Positions 26,288 through 33,564 of a DNA stretch of 64,000 bases are shown in pieces. Origin of the DNA: Tunicatimonas sp964551335 (GTDB lineage: Bacteria; Bacteroidota; Bacteroidia; Cytophagales; Cyclobacteriaceae); NCBI GenBank assembly GCA_964551335.1, contig CAZKCO010000003.1:124001-188000 (forward strand), written 5' to 3'. Under the pieces are notes generated by a model. That model saw only the letters and a program-made list of their open reading frames with translations. It was not told the origin of the DNA and did not search any database. Position numbers and translations under genes: made by a program. Each line of letters opens with the position of its first letter. Position 1 is the first letter of the stretch.

Positions 26288-27694
26288 TTAACTTTCGCCC
26301 TTCTTAGAATTAAACAGCGCCTGATAATGATCTGACATTTGGAAAATGCCTCCGCTCTTTTCGTAGTAGTCTTCGCCTAACTTAAAAACGCCATCCTCGG
26401 CCTTTACCCAGTCGGCATCGGAATACGGGTGATAAGACATCATTTCTTGCCAGTCGCGATAGTTCTGGTGACCGTTATTTTCCATCATCCCCATCCCCGG
26501 AAATTCTTCCCAGTCGCCTAAACGGGCAGCTACGTTTTTGTTCCAATCCACCAGAATCGGGTTCACAGTGAGGTCAGCACAGAGGCAGGGAATACCTTGT
26601 TCGTGGGCTACCTTGGCCATCTTCAGGGTCATACTTAGGGTTTTGGCGATCGGCTTCAGCGCAATAGCGTTGTACCCCATCTGAATACGGGTAATTACAT
26701 CTTCTTCGGTATGGGCGCTTTCGTCGGCGGCTACCCGCACGCCCACATCACCCACCGTAGCTTCGCTTTCCTCAGGAAATGGCTCTTCCACCACCACAAT
26801 CTGATCAAACGCTCCAATTTTCTTAGCGTGATCGAGTACCTCCAGCAAGTAATCCTTCTCTTCGTAGCGCCCGTTCATATCAAAGTAATAAGGAATTTTG
26901 CCGTCAGCCGTATAAGGGGTTTCGCCGTGCCCAATCGTCTCGTGAATTTCGGTAATTTTGGCCTTGTCCTTATCCAGCATTTCCCGCTGGGTACCCGGAT
27001 GTCCTAGTTTAATTTTCAGAAAGAAGTATCCATCGTCTACCAACTCTTTCATCTGCGATACGGGCGTAGCAAACGAAAACGAAGGAACACTCACCACCTT
27101 ATCGTGCCGATGGGAAAGCGCCGGACGATACTCCTCAGGAATTAGTGTATCAAAGTCGCTGATACCATTCTCGTAGGCATACAAAAGCCAGGCAGCATTA
27201 TCTACCGCTACCAGTGCATTTAGGGCAAAGGTTTCCCGCAGATCGTCTTTTCCGGTCACCTTTTTTCCGTAAGCGTGCACCTCGTCAAGGATACTTTCCT
27301 GCAACTCTATTGGAGTGGTGAAGGTCTGACCTTTGGCCATTTGTACTGCTTTTTCGGTCATTGCGTACATCAGCGCATTGCCCCCGTTCTCAGAATGCTG
27401 AAGAAATACCTCGGCATCGCACCAAAGAACACTCTGGGTGCCCAGGCCGATACCGTGTTTTCCGGAAGAGCTTTGCAACCGGGCCACTGACTGCCACACA
27501 TCGGTAATATAGCCGCCTTTAAAGCCGTAAGGAGTAGCCAACGGCTCACGCTCAAAGTTGGTGCTAACCTCGGATATTGTGATTTTTTTAGGCGAATTGA
27601 AGGAAGATATAGTCGCTGGCATGGATGCAAAGGGAAGCAGGCTAGCCACAGCCGATGATTGCTGAAGGAACTGCCGACGGTTAAGTTGTATCAT
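26288..27694 (-). CDS. Exported mandelate racemase/muconate lactonising enzyme-like protein
   Basis: An enolase-superfamily enzyme of 468 residues with a Tat signal (NRRQFLQQSSAVASLLPFA). The barrel shows the expected elements: FLKIKLGHPG with a KxK-type base, FDMNGRY as first metal ligand region, VVEEPFPEE as second, and VAADESAHTEED as third. The opposite-side residues are harder to place. Export of an enolase-superfamily enzyme is less usual than cytoplasmic location, but fits the exported sugar-modifying neighbours. Probably an acid-sugar dehydratase or an epimerase; substrate unknown. Confidence 0.87.
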   Translation of the reverse strand: MIQLNRRQFLQQSSAVASLLPFASMPATISSFNSPKKITISEVSTNFEREPLATPYGFKGGYITDVWQSVARLQSSSGKHGIGLGTQSVLWCDAEVFLQHSENGGNALMYAMTEKAVQMAKGQTFTTPIELQESILDEVHAYGKKVTGKDDLRETFALNALVAVDNAAWLLYAYENGISDFDTLIPEEYRPALSHRHDKVVSVPSFSFATPVSQMKELVDDGYFFLKIKLGHPGTQREMLDKDKAKITEIHETIGHGETPYTADGKIPYYFDMNGRYEEKDYLLEVLDHAKKIGAFDQIVVVEEPFPEESEATVGDVGVRVAADESAHTEEDVITRIQMGYNAIALKPIAKTLSMTLKMAKVAHEQGIPCLCADLTVNPILVDWNKNVAARLGDWEEFPGMGMMENNGHQNYRDWQEMMSYHPYSDADWVKAEDGVFKLGEDYYEKSGGIFQMSDHYQALFNSKKGES

Positions 27695-27837
27695 TGATAA
27701 AAAATATATTTCGGAAGATACAAAACCCGCTTTGGTTGTCCAAATTCCTTATGCAATCCGTTGCAAAAACTGGATAGATAAGTTGCTTAGGAATAGTATG
27801 AATTAGATGGCAGGGAACCATACTTGTTGTTAACTTT

Positions 27838-28250
27838 TTATCTCCAGAACTCCCACCATTTTTTGTGTTTATTTTTTTGTAGTATAGGCTGTCCATCTAG
27901 CTTCATTTCTTCTTCATCCCGGATAAGGCTTTTTAAGTAATCATCCCAACTATCTGATTCAATCGAGTCATGTAAATGAGAACGCTCAAAATCGTAGATG
28001 TAGACCTTATTATCTCCGTTCAGGTATATATAAAAAATTAGCTCTCCCCCGTCCGAACCAACAGCAAACTTTCTCTCATCTGCCTCAAAAACTTCATTAT
28101 TAGCGATTATTCCGTTAATATCATTGCACAACGAGAACTCAGCTGTAAAGGAATCGTACTCAAACGGGTAGTTCAGCATCGTATGAGTTAAAACTCTGGA
28201 AGTTTAATTTGAAGCTTACTTTCGATTTGGTTTAACTCTGAGCGAGTCAT
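27838..28250 (-). pseudogene. SUKH (SMI1/KNR4) family gene broken by a frameshift
   Basis: The 113-codon frame 27838-28179 carries the core and C-terminus of a SUKH protein (FAVGSDGGELIFYI, DDYLKSLIRDEEE). The missing N-terminus is found just upstream in another frame: ATG at 28248-28250 encodes TRSELNQIESKLQIKLPEF and then hits TAA, exactly the canonical SUKH opening. An indel of one or two bases near 28188 in a T-rich run joins them (EF-Y-LTHTMLNYPFEY). It is either a real pseudogene or a sequencing error. SUKH proteins are typical immunity proteins. AT-rich like the adjacent hicBA. Confidence 0.75.
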
Positions 28251-28292
28251 ATCCGATTTAGATTACACGCAAAGTAGCATGAACGGGTACAT

Positions 28293-28481
28293 CTACTTTA
28301 ATCCAGCCTGCTTTAGAATGCTACTCTCAGTACCTTTCGCCAAGTCTTTATTAGAACCATGATCAGGAACAGTCACCCAGCCGGGTTTAGTAGGATGTTT
28401 GAACTGACGATGGCTACCTCTTTGACTTACTTGATACCAACCATCTTGCTTTAGCAATGCAATAATATCCCTTACCTTCAT
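28293..28481 (-). CDS. hicA: HicA-type toxin (mRNA interferase)
   Basis: A 62-residue double-stranded-RNA-binding-fold protein that cleaves mRNA when free. The opening KVRDIIALLKQDGWYQVSQR and the catalytic His24 in RGSHRQFKHP, followed by WVTVPDHGSNKDLAKGT, match HicA fully. Its ATG overlaps the last bases of hicB by 4 bp, so it is translated with its antitoxin. The reversed order (antitoxin first) is usual for one hic subgroup. Confidence 0.94.
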   Translation of the reverse strand: MKVRDIIALLKQDGWYQVSQRGSHRQFKHPTKPGWVTVPDHGSNKDLAKGTESSILKQAGLK

Positions 28482-28684
28482 GCCGCCACTGTAATGGCTT
28501 CAGTGCTGGGCGGAGGTATCTCCAATCCATCTTCCCGCATACCTTCCAGATGAAATTGGATGGCTTCTTTCATATAAGACTGTACTTCCTCCTTCGTGTT
28601 TCCAACTGTAATACAACCGGGAAGATCAGGTACATAGGCACTGTAGCCAGTATCTGTTTTCTCAATAATCACTAGATAATTCAT
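28478..28684 (-). CDS. hicB: HicB-type antitoxin, short form
   Basis: A 68-residue partial RNase-H-fold antitoxin: YSAYVPDLPGCITVGNTKEE followed by an amphipathic helix and IPPPSTE. It ends there and lacks the C-terminal helix-turn-helix or ribbon-helix-helix found in longer HicB proteins, so autorepression by this protein alone is doubtful. It lies upstream of hicA with a 4-bp overlap. Confidence 0.93.
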   Translation of the reverse strand: MNYLVIIEKTDTGYSAYVPDLPGCITVGNTKEEVQSYMKEAIQFHLEGMREDGLEIPPPSTEAITVAA

Positions 28685-28734
28685 ATTAAGTACTGTTGCT
28701 TAATACTGAAATTACAAATTATTCCAGATAGTTT

Positions 28735-29838
28735 TCACCCCGCGTCTTTCACGCAGCGGAAGCCGAGATGTTCCTGGCCGGAATCTACCGCGGTAGCCAT
28801 CCGGGCCGAGGGGCGGTAGTTGGAGCAGTACTGATCGCTGCACAAATACGAGCCACCTTTGATTACCCGCTTGGGGGTAAGGGGTTCCTGAGGATCGTAA
28901 CTCTGTTCGGGGCCGGTAGGGTTACGGCACACGGTAATCTTGCTCTGTTGAGCGTGCGTATCGGGGCGATACCAGTCGGAGCTCCACTCCCACACATTAC
29001 CGATGATATCGTACAGACCGTAATCATTGGGTGGAAAACTTTTGATTGGAGCTGCGCTGGTGAAGCCATCGGTACCCACGTTGTTGTGAGGGAAATCGCC
29101 CTGAAAGAAGTTAGCCAGGTATTTGCCCGACGGAGTTAGTTCATCGCCCCAGGCAAATGCTTGCCCGGTAGTACCACCCTGCGCCGCAAACTCGTACTCG
29201 GCTTCGGTAGGGAGCCGCTTACCTGCCCATTTGGCGTAAGCCTGAGCATCCTCGTAAGCAATGTGGGTGACCGGGAAATTATCCTTTCCTTCAATAGAAC
29301 TACCCGGCCCTTTGGGATGCCGCCAGTTAGCTCCAATCTTCCACGACCACCACTGCGAATAATCGTGCAACGGAATAGCGTGGCTGGGAGGATCAAAGAT
29401 GAGCGAGCCCGGTTGCAGCACCTCATCCGGTGGCTTAGGCGTGCCCGGAGGTAGTTGCTTCTTTAAATCTTCCCAGTCTACGGGGCGTTCGGATACGGTG
29501 ACGTAGCCGGTGGCTTCCACAAACTCCCGAAATTCGGCGTTGGTCACTTCGTGGGTGTCCATCCAGAAGCCGGATACCTCCACTTGGTAAGCCGGGCCTT
29601 CCACGCTGGCGGCAGTTTCGTGGTCGCTGCCCATGATAAACTGACCGCCGGGTATCCACACCATGCCCTCGGGGGCTTCGCCGTCGGGCTTGGCGGACGT
29701 TAATACGCTGGTTTGCGGCTCAGCTTCTTCGGTAGCGGCGGGAGTTTTGGCCGGGGTTTCGTTTTGGGTGGACTTATCCGTTTGGCAGGACAAAAAACCA
29801 ATACTTAACAGAAATATCAGTGAGGTGTAAAGTCTCAT
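28735..29838 (-). CDS. Formylglycine-generating enzyme family lipoprotein
   Basis: A 367-residue lipoprotein (LIFLLSIGFLSC) with a FGE-sulfatase domain from about residue 55: GMVWIPGGQFIMGSD, WMDTHEVTNAEF, RLPTEAEYEFAAQGG, YDIIGNVWEWSSDWY and a C-terminal GGSYLCSDQYCSNYR. Both cysteines of the copper-binding active site, about Cys333 and Cys338, are present, as in true sulfatase-activating enzymes; many relatives lack them. It could convert a sulfatase cysteine to formylglycine in the periplasm. No sulfatase gene is in the window, so its clients lie elsewhere. Confidence 0.9.
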   Translation of the reverse strand: MRLYTSLIFLLSIGFLSCQTDKSTQNETPAKTPAATEEAEPQTSVLTSAKPDGEAPEGMVWIPGGQFIMGSDHETAASVEGPAYQVEVSGFWMDTHEVTNAEFREFVEATGYVTVSERPVDWEDLKKQLPPGTPKPPDEVLQPGSLIFDPPSHAIPLHDYSQWWSWKIGANWRHPKGPGSSIEGKDNFPVTHIAYEDAQAYAKWAGKRLPTEAEYEFAAQGGTTGQAFAWGDELTPSGKYLANFFQGDFPHNNVGTDGFTSAAPIKSFPPNDYGLYDIIGNVWEWSSDWYRPDTHAQQSKITVCRNPTGPEQSYDPQEPLTPKRVIKGGSYLCSDQYCSNYRPSARMATAVDSGQEHLGFRCVKDAG

Positions 29839-29877
29839 TGTTGGTTGTTTTTTCGGTAGTATGAATCAGCAAGATAC

Positions 29878-29885
29878 CAAATGTA
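29878..29885 (-). promoter_or_regulatory. Candidate -7 box (TACATTTG) for the FGE gene
   Basis: Exact TAnnTTTG match on the minus strand, 40 bp before the ATG, leaving a leader of about 30 bases. No TTG element at a proper distance is apparent. Confidence 0.35.
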
Positions 29886-30107
29886 GTTTCATTACTCAAG
29901 CTGATGAGGCATGAGTTAATCTTCTAACGCCAATTCGCAATAAAACCGTTCAACGTTATCCGCTTATCATGTTTTATTTTGTTCGCTTATAGCCACCCGA
30001 CAGTGTTCAAATAAGCTGGATCAGAATAGTATCTGGTAATCATGTAGTACAGGGTATTCACCCGGCTTTTATTACGTTAAACATCGGTACATCGACTCAG
30101 ATCAATC

Positions 30108-30226
30108 AGAAGTTGTAAGAATGTAACGTTACATTGCCGTCCCTCAACGAAAAGTTGCGATAATGTAACGGTGCAATGGTCCATATCGGCCAAAAGTTGG
30201 GGTAATGTACCGTTACAAAATGCTTT
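30108..30226. repeat. Three tandem 42-bp units, each with an operator-like palindrome
   Basis: Units start at 30108, 30150 and 30192. Each opens with A(A/G)AAGTTG and carries a version of AATGTAACGTTACATT: the first (30120-30135) is a perfect 16-bp palindrome; the copies at 30162-30177 and 30204-30219 each match 13 of 16 positions. The unit remainder is not conserved. A 42-bp period equals four helical turns, which suits cooperative protein binding. It lies about 280-390 bp upstream of the FGE start. Confidence 0.7.
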
Positions 30227-30304
30227 CTCAAGGAGAATATTTACTAAAAACCACGAAAGAAGCGCTGGATTTGAGGTGCTAAATTACCTATCCACTACCT
30301 TGAA

Positions 30305-31294
30305 TTAGCTTAAAGCTACCCAACCTCCGGTACGGGAAGATTCAAACAGCGCATCGATCACCCGCATATTGTTCACCGCATCGGAAGCGGGAGTGGGCAC
30401 GGGAGTATCTTCGCGGATGGCGCGGGCAAACGCTTCAAACTCTACGATATACTGATCTACCGGGCCTAACTCTACTACCCGGGTACCCACACTGGTGGTG
30501 ACGGTTACTTTGGCAGCCACATCGGCAGGGGTATTGAACGGAATCTCAATAGAAATAACTCCGCTGCTGCCGTGCGCTTCTACCCGCTGGTAGGGAAAAA
30601 TCTGGGTACCTACCGTAAACTGCGCCCGGGGCCCACCAAAGTCCAGCGTACCCGATGATAGTACATCAGTCTGGAAATCCTTATGCTCGTTTACCAGACT
30701 CAGTACCCGCTGGGGCTCGGCTTGCAGCAGAAAGCGACTGGCCGACACCGCATAACAGCCAATATCGTACAGCGCTCCGCCGCCTTTATCCGATTGGTTA
30801 CGGATATTGTCCGGGTCGGTATTATTGTAGCCAAAGAAGGTTTGTACTAGCTGTATGTTGCCAATCTCCCGCATTCGGATCAGCTCCAGCGCGTGCTGCC
30901 ACTGCGGGTGAAAGCGGTACATAAACGCTTCCATCACCTTCACTCCTTTCTGTTCGGCGTAGCTGATACACTCCTGGGCTTCATCTGCTGACAGGGCAAT
31001 CGGTTTTTCGCACAACACGTGTTTCCCGGCATCGGCGGCTTTCTTAATCCACTCGGCGTGCACGTGATTGGGTAACGGGATATAAACGGCTTCAATGGAC
31101 TCATCGGCCAGTAATTCTTCGTAAGAACCGTAGGCATTCGCAATTTGGTAGGCATCCGCTGCTTCCTGCGACCGTTCCTGGGAACGGGAGGCAATACCGC
31201 GCCACTCAATCAGTGAAGATTTGGCGGTAGGGATGGCAATTCGTTTTTTAAAGAAACCGGAGACTCCGAGTACTCCGAAAGTTACTGGTTGCAT
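30305..31294 (-). CDS. Gfo/Idh/MocA oxidoreductase, cytoplasmic
   Basis: A 329-residue NAD(P)-dependent oxidoreductase without a signal peptide. The nucleotide-binding loop is VLGVSGFFKKRIA, and the catalytic-site lysine motif is VLCEKPIALS (about 95). The C-terminal domain has KVMEAFMYRFHPQW and GGGALYDIGCYAV, as in dimeric dihydrodiol/xylose dehydrogenase-type relatives. It is likely to act on a sugar imported from the exported pathway encoded to its left. The start codon is preceded, after three bases, by the octamer repeat. Confidence 0.92.
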   Translation of the reverse strand: MQPVTFGVLGVSGFFKKRIAIPTAKSSLIEWRGIASRSQERSQEAADAYQIANAYGSYEELLADESIEAVYIPLPNHVHAEWIKKAADAGKHVLCEKPIALSADEAQECISYAEQKGVKVMEAFMYRFHPQWQHALELIRMREIGNIQLVQTFFGYNNTDPDNIRNQSDKGGGALYDIGCYAVSASRFLLQAEPQRVLSLVNEHKDFQTDVLSSGTLDFGGPRAQFTVGTQIFPYQRVEAHGSSGVISIEIPFNTPADVAAKVTVTTSVGTRVVELGPVDQYIVEFEAFARAIREDTPVPTPASDAVNNMRVIDALFESSRTGGWVALS

Positions 31295-31297
31295 AGG

Positions 31298-31353
31298 TTT
31301 TGGTGTTTTGGTGTTTTGGTGTTTTGGTGTTTTGGTGTTTTGGTGTTTTGGTG
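31298..31353. repeat. Seven perfect copies of an 8-bp repeat
   Basis: TTTTGGTG is repeated seven times without error, ending three bases before the start codon of the leftward oxidoreductase. In its mRNA the sequence reads CACCAAAA repeated, filling the position of the ribosome binding site. Such tracts change length by slippage; the unit is not a multiple of three, but it lies outside the coding frame. Confidence 0.9.
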
Positions 31354-31362
31354 GCCGTGGAA

Positions 31363-31438
31363 CGGTGTTATAGTATTCAAAGTTATTTAAAACTCCTAAA
31401 CAAAGACTAAAACACTATAACACTTCGCACCGTAACAC
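31363..31438. repeat. Intergenic self-complementary element C
   Basis: Left arm GGTGTTATAGTATTC (31365-31379) pairs imperfectly with the right part AACACTATAACACTTCG (31411-31427). Its right end carries TAACACTTCGCAC (31418-31430), the complement of the core of element A. It lies between two divergent genes and next to the octamer tract, whose unit resembles its words. Confidence 0.5.
31378..31385 (-). promoter_or_regulatory. Candidate -7 box (TAACTTTG) for the 31294 gene
   Basis: Exact TAnnTTTG match on the minus strand. The transcript would begin near 31371, placing the whole octamer tract in its 5' leader. No good TTG element was found upstream. Confidence 0.35.
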
Positions 31439-31459
31439 AACTATATTTCTTATCGCAAC

Positions 31460-32110
31460 ATGTCATTACACTATATTAGTCAAAAGCCGCGGATGGCGGC
31501 GAAGAACCCACCGCTACTGGTACTGCTGCACGGACTGGGTAGCAACGAACGGGATTTATTTTCTTTTGCGCCAATGCTGGACCCTCGCTACCTAATTATC
31601 AGCGTACAGGCTCCGTTGGCGTATGGCTACGGCGGCTACGCCTGGTTCAATATTGATTTTAGTAAGGGAATGCCTCAGGCCCATATTGAGCAAGCGTTGC
31701 AAGCGCGACAGCAGTTTTCTGACTTTCTAGATCAGATTGTTCAGGAGTATCAGCCTCACCCCGATCATATCTACCTGGCCGGCTTTAGTCAGGGCGCTAT
31801 CATGAGCTACGCTACGGCCTTTGCTTATCCGGAGAAGATCGCCGGAGTAGTGGCTATGAGCGGATATATTTTGAAGGAAACACTTCCTAAAAACTCTCTT
31901 ACTCCCGAGCACAAGAAGTTAAAGATTTTCGCTACCCACGGCCAACAAGATCCGGTTCTCCCGATTTTCCTGGGCCGCGCGGCCGCCGACTTCCTCCGGG
32001 CGCATTCTTTAGACTTTGATTTTAAAGAATACCCCATGGGACACGAAGTAAATCAGCAGTGCTTTGCCGACGTGAAACAGTGGCTGGATCAACGAGTAGC
32101 GGATTTATGA
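31460..32110 (+). CDS. Alpha/beta hydrolase, phospholipase/carboxylesterase family
   Basis: A 216-residue cytoplasmic esterase of the dienelactone hydrolase/YpfH type. LVLLHGLGSNERDLFSFA forms the oxyanion region, nucleophile Ser is in GFSQGAIMSYA, Asp in HGQQDPVLP and His in YPMGHEV. The triad and length are complete. It has its own start with no near upstream gene, so it is probably transcribed alone. Substrate unknown; small acyl esters are typical. Confidence 0.93.
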   Translation: MSLHYISQKPRMAAKNPPLLVLLHGLGSNERDLFSFAPMLDPRYLIISVQAPLAYGYGGYAWFNIDFSKGMPQAHIEQALQARQQFSDFLDQIVQEYQPHPDHIYLAGFSQGAIMSYATAFAYPEKIAGVVAMSGYILKETLPKNSLTPEHKKLKIFATHGQQDPVLPIFLGRAAADFLRAHSLDFDFKEYPMGHEVNQQCFADVKQWLDQRVADL

Positions 32111-32123
32111 ATTAGGTATTCGG

Positions 32124-32234
32124 GTGTAAAGTACTATGATTCAAATTGTTTGGAGTTTAGAGTTTTAAGTTCTGAGAGTCTGAGATTAACTTTGAACTCT
32201 AAACTTGGAACACCTTGAACTATAATACACTAAC
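32124..32234. repeat. Intergenic self-complementary element D
   Basis: Two arms of about 45 bases (32124-32170 and 32189-32234) pair with small indels, best around GAGTTTAGAGTT (32153-32164) and AACTCTAAACTT (32195-32206). It fills the gap between convergent genes and could terminate both. It uses different words from elements A-C. Confidence 0.55.
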
Positions 32235-32238
32235 ACTA

Positions 32239-33324
32239 TTAAATGTACTCCTTTCCCTTCTGATTTTCGGCTTCTTTTACGATAGACTTTAACTGTTCGG
32301 CTTCGGATTTGGGGCAGATAAGCAGTACGTCCGGGCTATCGGCCACCAGATAATCGTGCAGGCTATGTACGATAATGAGTTTGTCGTTAGTACTTTTTAC
32401 GTAACAGCCCCGGCTGTTGAAATGCAGCGCATTCGCCTCGATGGTATTCTCCCCGTTCTCCGGTACTTTCAGGGCAAACAGGGCATTCCAGGAATCAATA
32501 GCCGACCAGTTGAAATTGCCTAGCATTACATAGTGCTGATCGGTTTTTTCCAGAATACCGTAGCTGAGCGTCGTATTTTTACAGTGCGAATAGGCCTTCT
32601 TTAGAAAGCTTGCTTCATTTTCCGTACCGTAGTGATCTACGCCTCCTACCAAAACTTCGGCTACTTCGGGCAAATATTTTTCTACCGCCGCGATAATGGC
32701 GTTCACGTGCCAGATGTAGATATCCGTATTCCAGACGAAGTCGCCGCTGTTCAGGAACAGATTAACCAGGTCAATCTGGGGTTTATCGGTGAGCGTTTTT
32801 ACCTTCTTGATAGCACCACCGCTATCGTAGTGGTACTGAATGTAGCGATAGCGAGTTTCGGGCTTAGTGGGTTTAATGCCCACAATCAGCAGCTTTTTAT
32901 GATCGGCCGTAGCCGCTTCCAGAGCCTTACCAATATCCCGGGCAAACGCAATCTCACCGAAAATAGCGTGGTCAGCCGGCATCATGGTGATAACTGATGA
33001 TGGATCTATCTTCCGGATTTTGTAAGCCGCGTAGGCCGCACAAATAGCTGCCCCGCGGTTAGAGGGTTCTACCAGCAGTTGCTGAGAGGTAAGTTGGGGC
33101 AGTTGCTCCTTTACCAGCTCAATATAAGGTTCGGTGGTGGCTACCATAATACGCTCTTCGTCGCACCAGGTCTTGCAACGCTCGTAGGTGAGCTGCAATA
33201 GCGACTTCCCCGTGCCCAGTAGGTCCAGGAAGGGCTTGGGCATATGTTTGCGGCTGAATGGCCAAAAGTCCGAAGCTGCATGGTTGCCGGTAGAGATCAC
33301 GACAAAGTTGCTGGTTCGTGCCAT
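32239..33324 (-). CDS. Mannose-1-phosphate guanylyltransferase-like protein with an altered active site
   Basis: A 361-residue nucleotidyltransferase-fold protein. DFWPFSRKHMPKPFLDLLG, SLLQLTYER, MMPADHAI and YGILEKT align with GDP-mannose pyrophosphorylases. The defining Gly-rich loop GGxG(S/T)R just before FWP is absent: the sequence reads STGNHAASD, with Asp in place of the Arg. EPxxRNTAP reads EPSNRGAAI, WNSG reads WNTD, and GWSDVGSW reads NWSAIDSW. It may be inactive or act on another substrate. It is a single gene, with no nearby capsule or GDP-mannose genes. Confidence 0.82.
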   Translation of the reverse strand: MARTSNFVVISTGNHAASDFWPFSRKHMPKPFLDLLGTGKSLLQLTYERCKTWCDEERIMVATTEPYIELVKEQLPQLTSQQLLVEPSNRGAAICAAYAAYKIRKIDPSSVITMMPADHAIFGEIAFARDIGKALEAATADHKKLLIVGIKPTKPETRYRYIQYHYDSGGAIKKVKTLTDKPQIDLVNLFLNSGDFVWNTDIYIWHVNAIIAAVEKYLPEVAEVLVGGVDHYGTENEASFLKKAYSHCKNTTLSYGILEKTDQHYVMLGNFNWSAIDSWNALFALKVPENGENTIEANALHFNSRGCYVKSTNDKLIIVHSLHDYLVADSPDVLLICPKSEAEQLKSIVKEAENQKGKEYI

Positions 33325-33505
33325 ATTAGATTAAATCGTGGCTTTATCAAATGGTGAAGGTACTTCTCTTCTGCCCATTTACCAAGTGAGAGTATGCAGA
33401 GGCAGGAAATTTCGTTTGAAAATATTTTAACAAAAGAACAAATTCGATATATATTTTGTAATGATCTGTCAATAAGTTATTTTAAACAAGTCTTAACTAT
33501 TAAGG

Positions 33506-33542
33506 AAAAGCCAACGATCTGGGCTAGACGTTGGTTTTTTTT
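33506..33542 (+). terminator. Intrinsic terminator 22 bp upstream of recQ
   Basis: CCAACG (33511-33516) pairs with CGTTGG (33529-33534), extended inward by TCT/AGA and outward by A-U pairs into an eight-T run. It lies between the divergent gene start at 33324 and the recQ ATG at 33565. It ends either a short independent RNA or an attenuated recQ leader. Confidence 0.72.
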
Positions 33543-33564
33543 GCGTACAATACGATTAACAACA

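Larger units (their letters stand above)
29839..30304. other. Intergenic region upstream of the FGE gene
   Basis: 466 bp without a credible gene. It contains a candidate -7 box for the FGE gene at 29878-29885 and three regularly spaced palindromes at 30108-30226. The remainder shows no structure I can name. Confidence 0.6.

Noticed and set aside
30108..30226. CRISPR array
   Set aside because: Only three units; the conserved part is a palindrome of 16 bp and the rest is too short and irregular for spacers; no cas genes.
31298..31353. CRISPR or transposon end
   Set aside because: The unit is an 8-bp microsatellite without spacers, target duplication or transposase.
33394..33564. Extended N-terminus of RecQ
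   Set aside because: It would be coded across an intrinsic terminator, and the normal RecQ start is the ATG at 33565.
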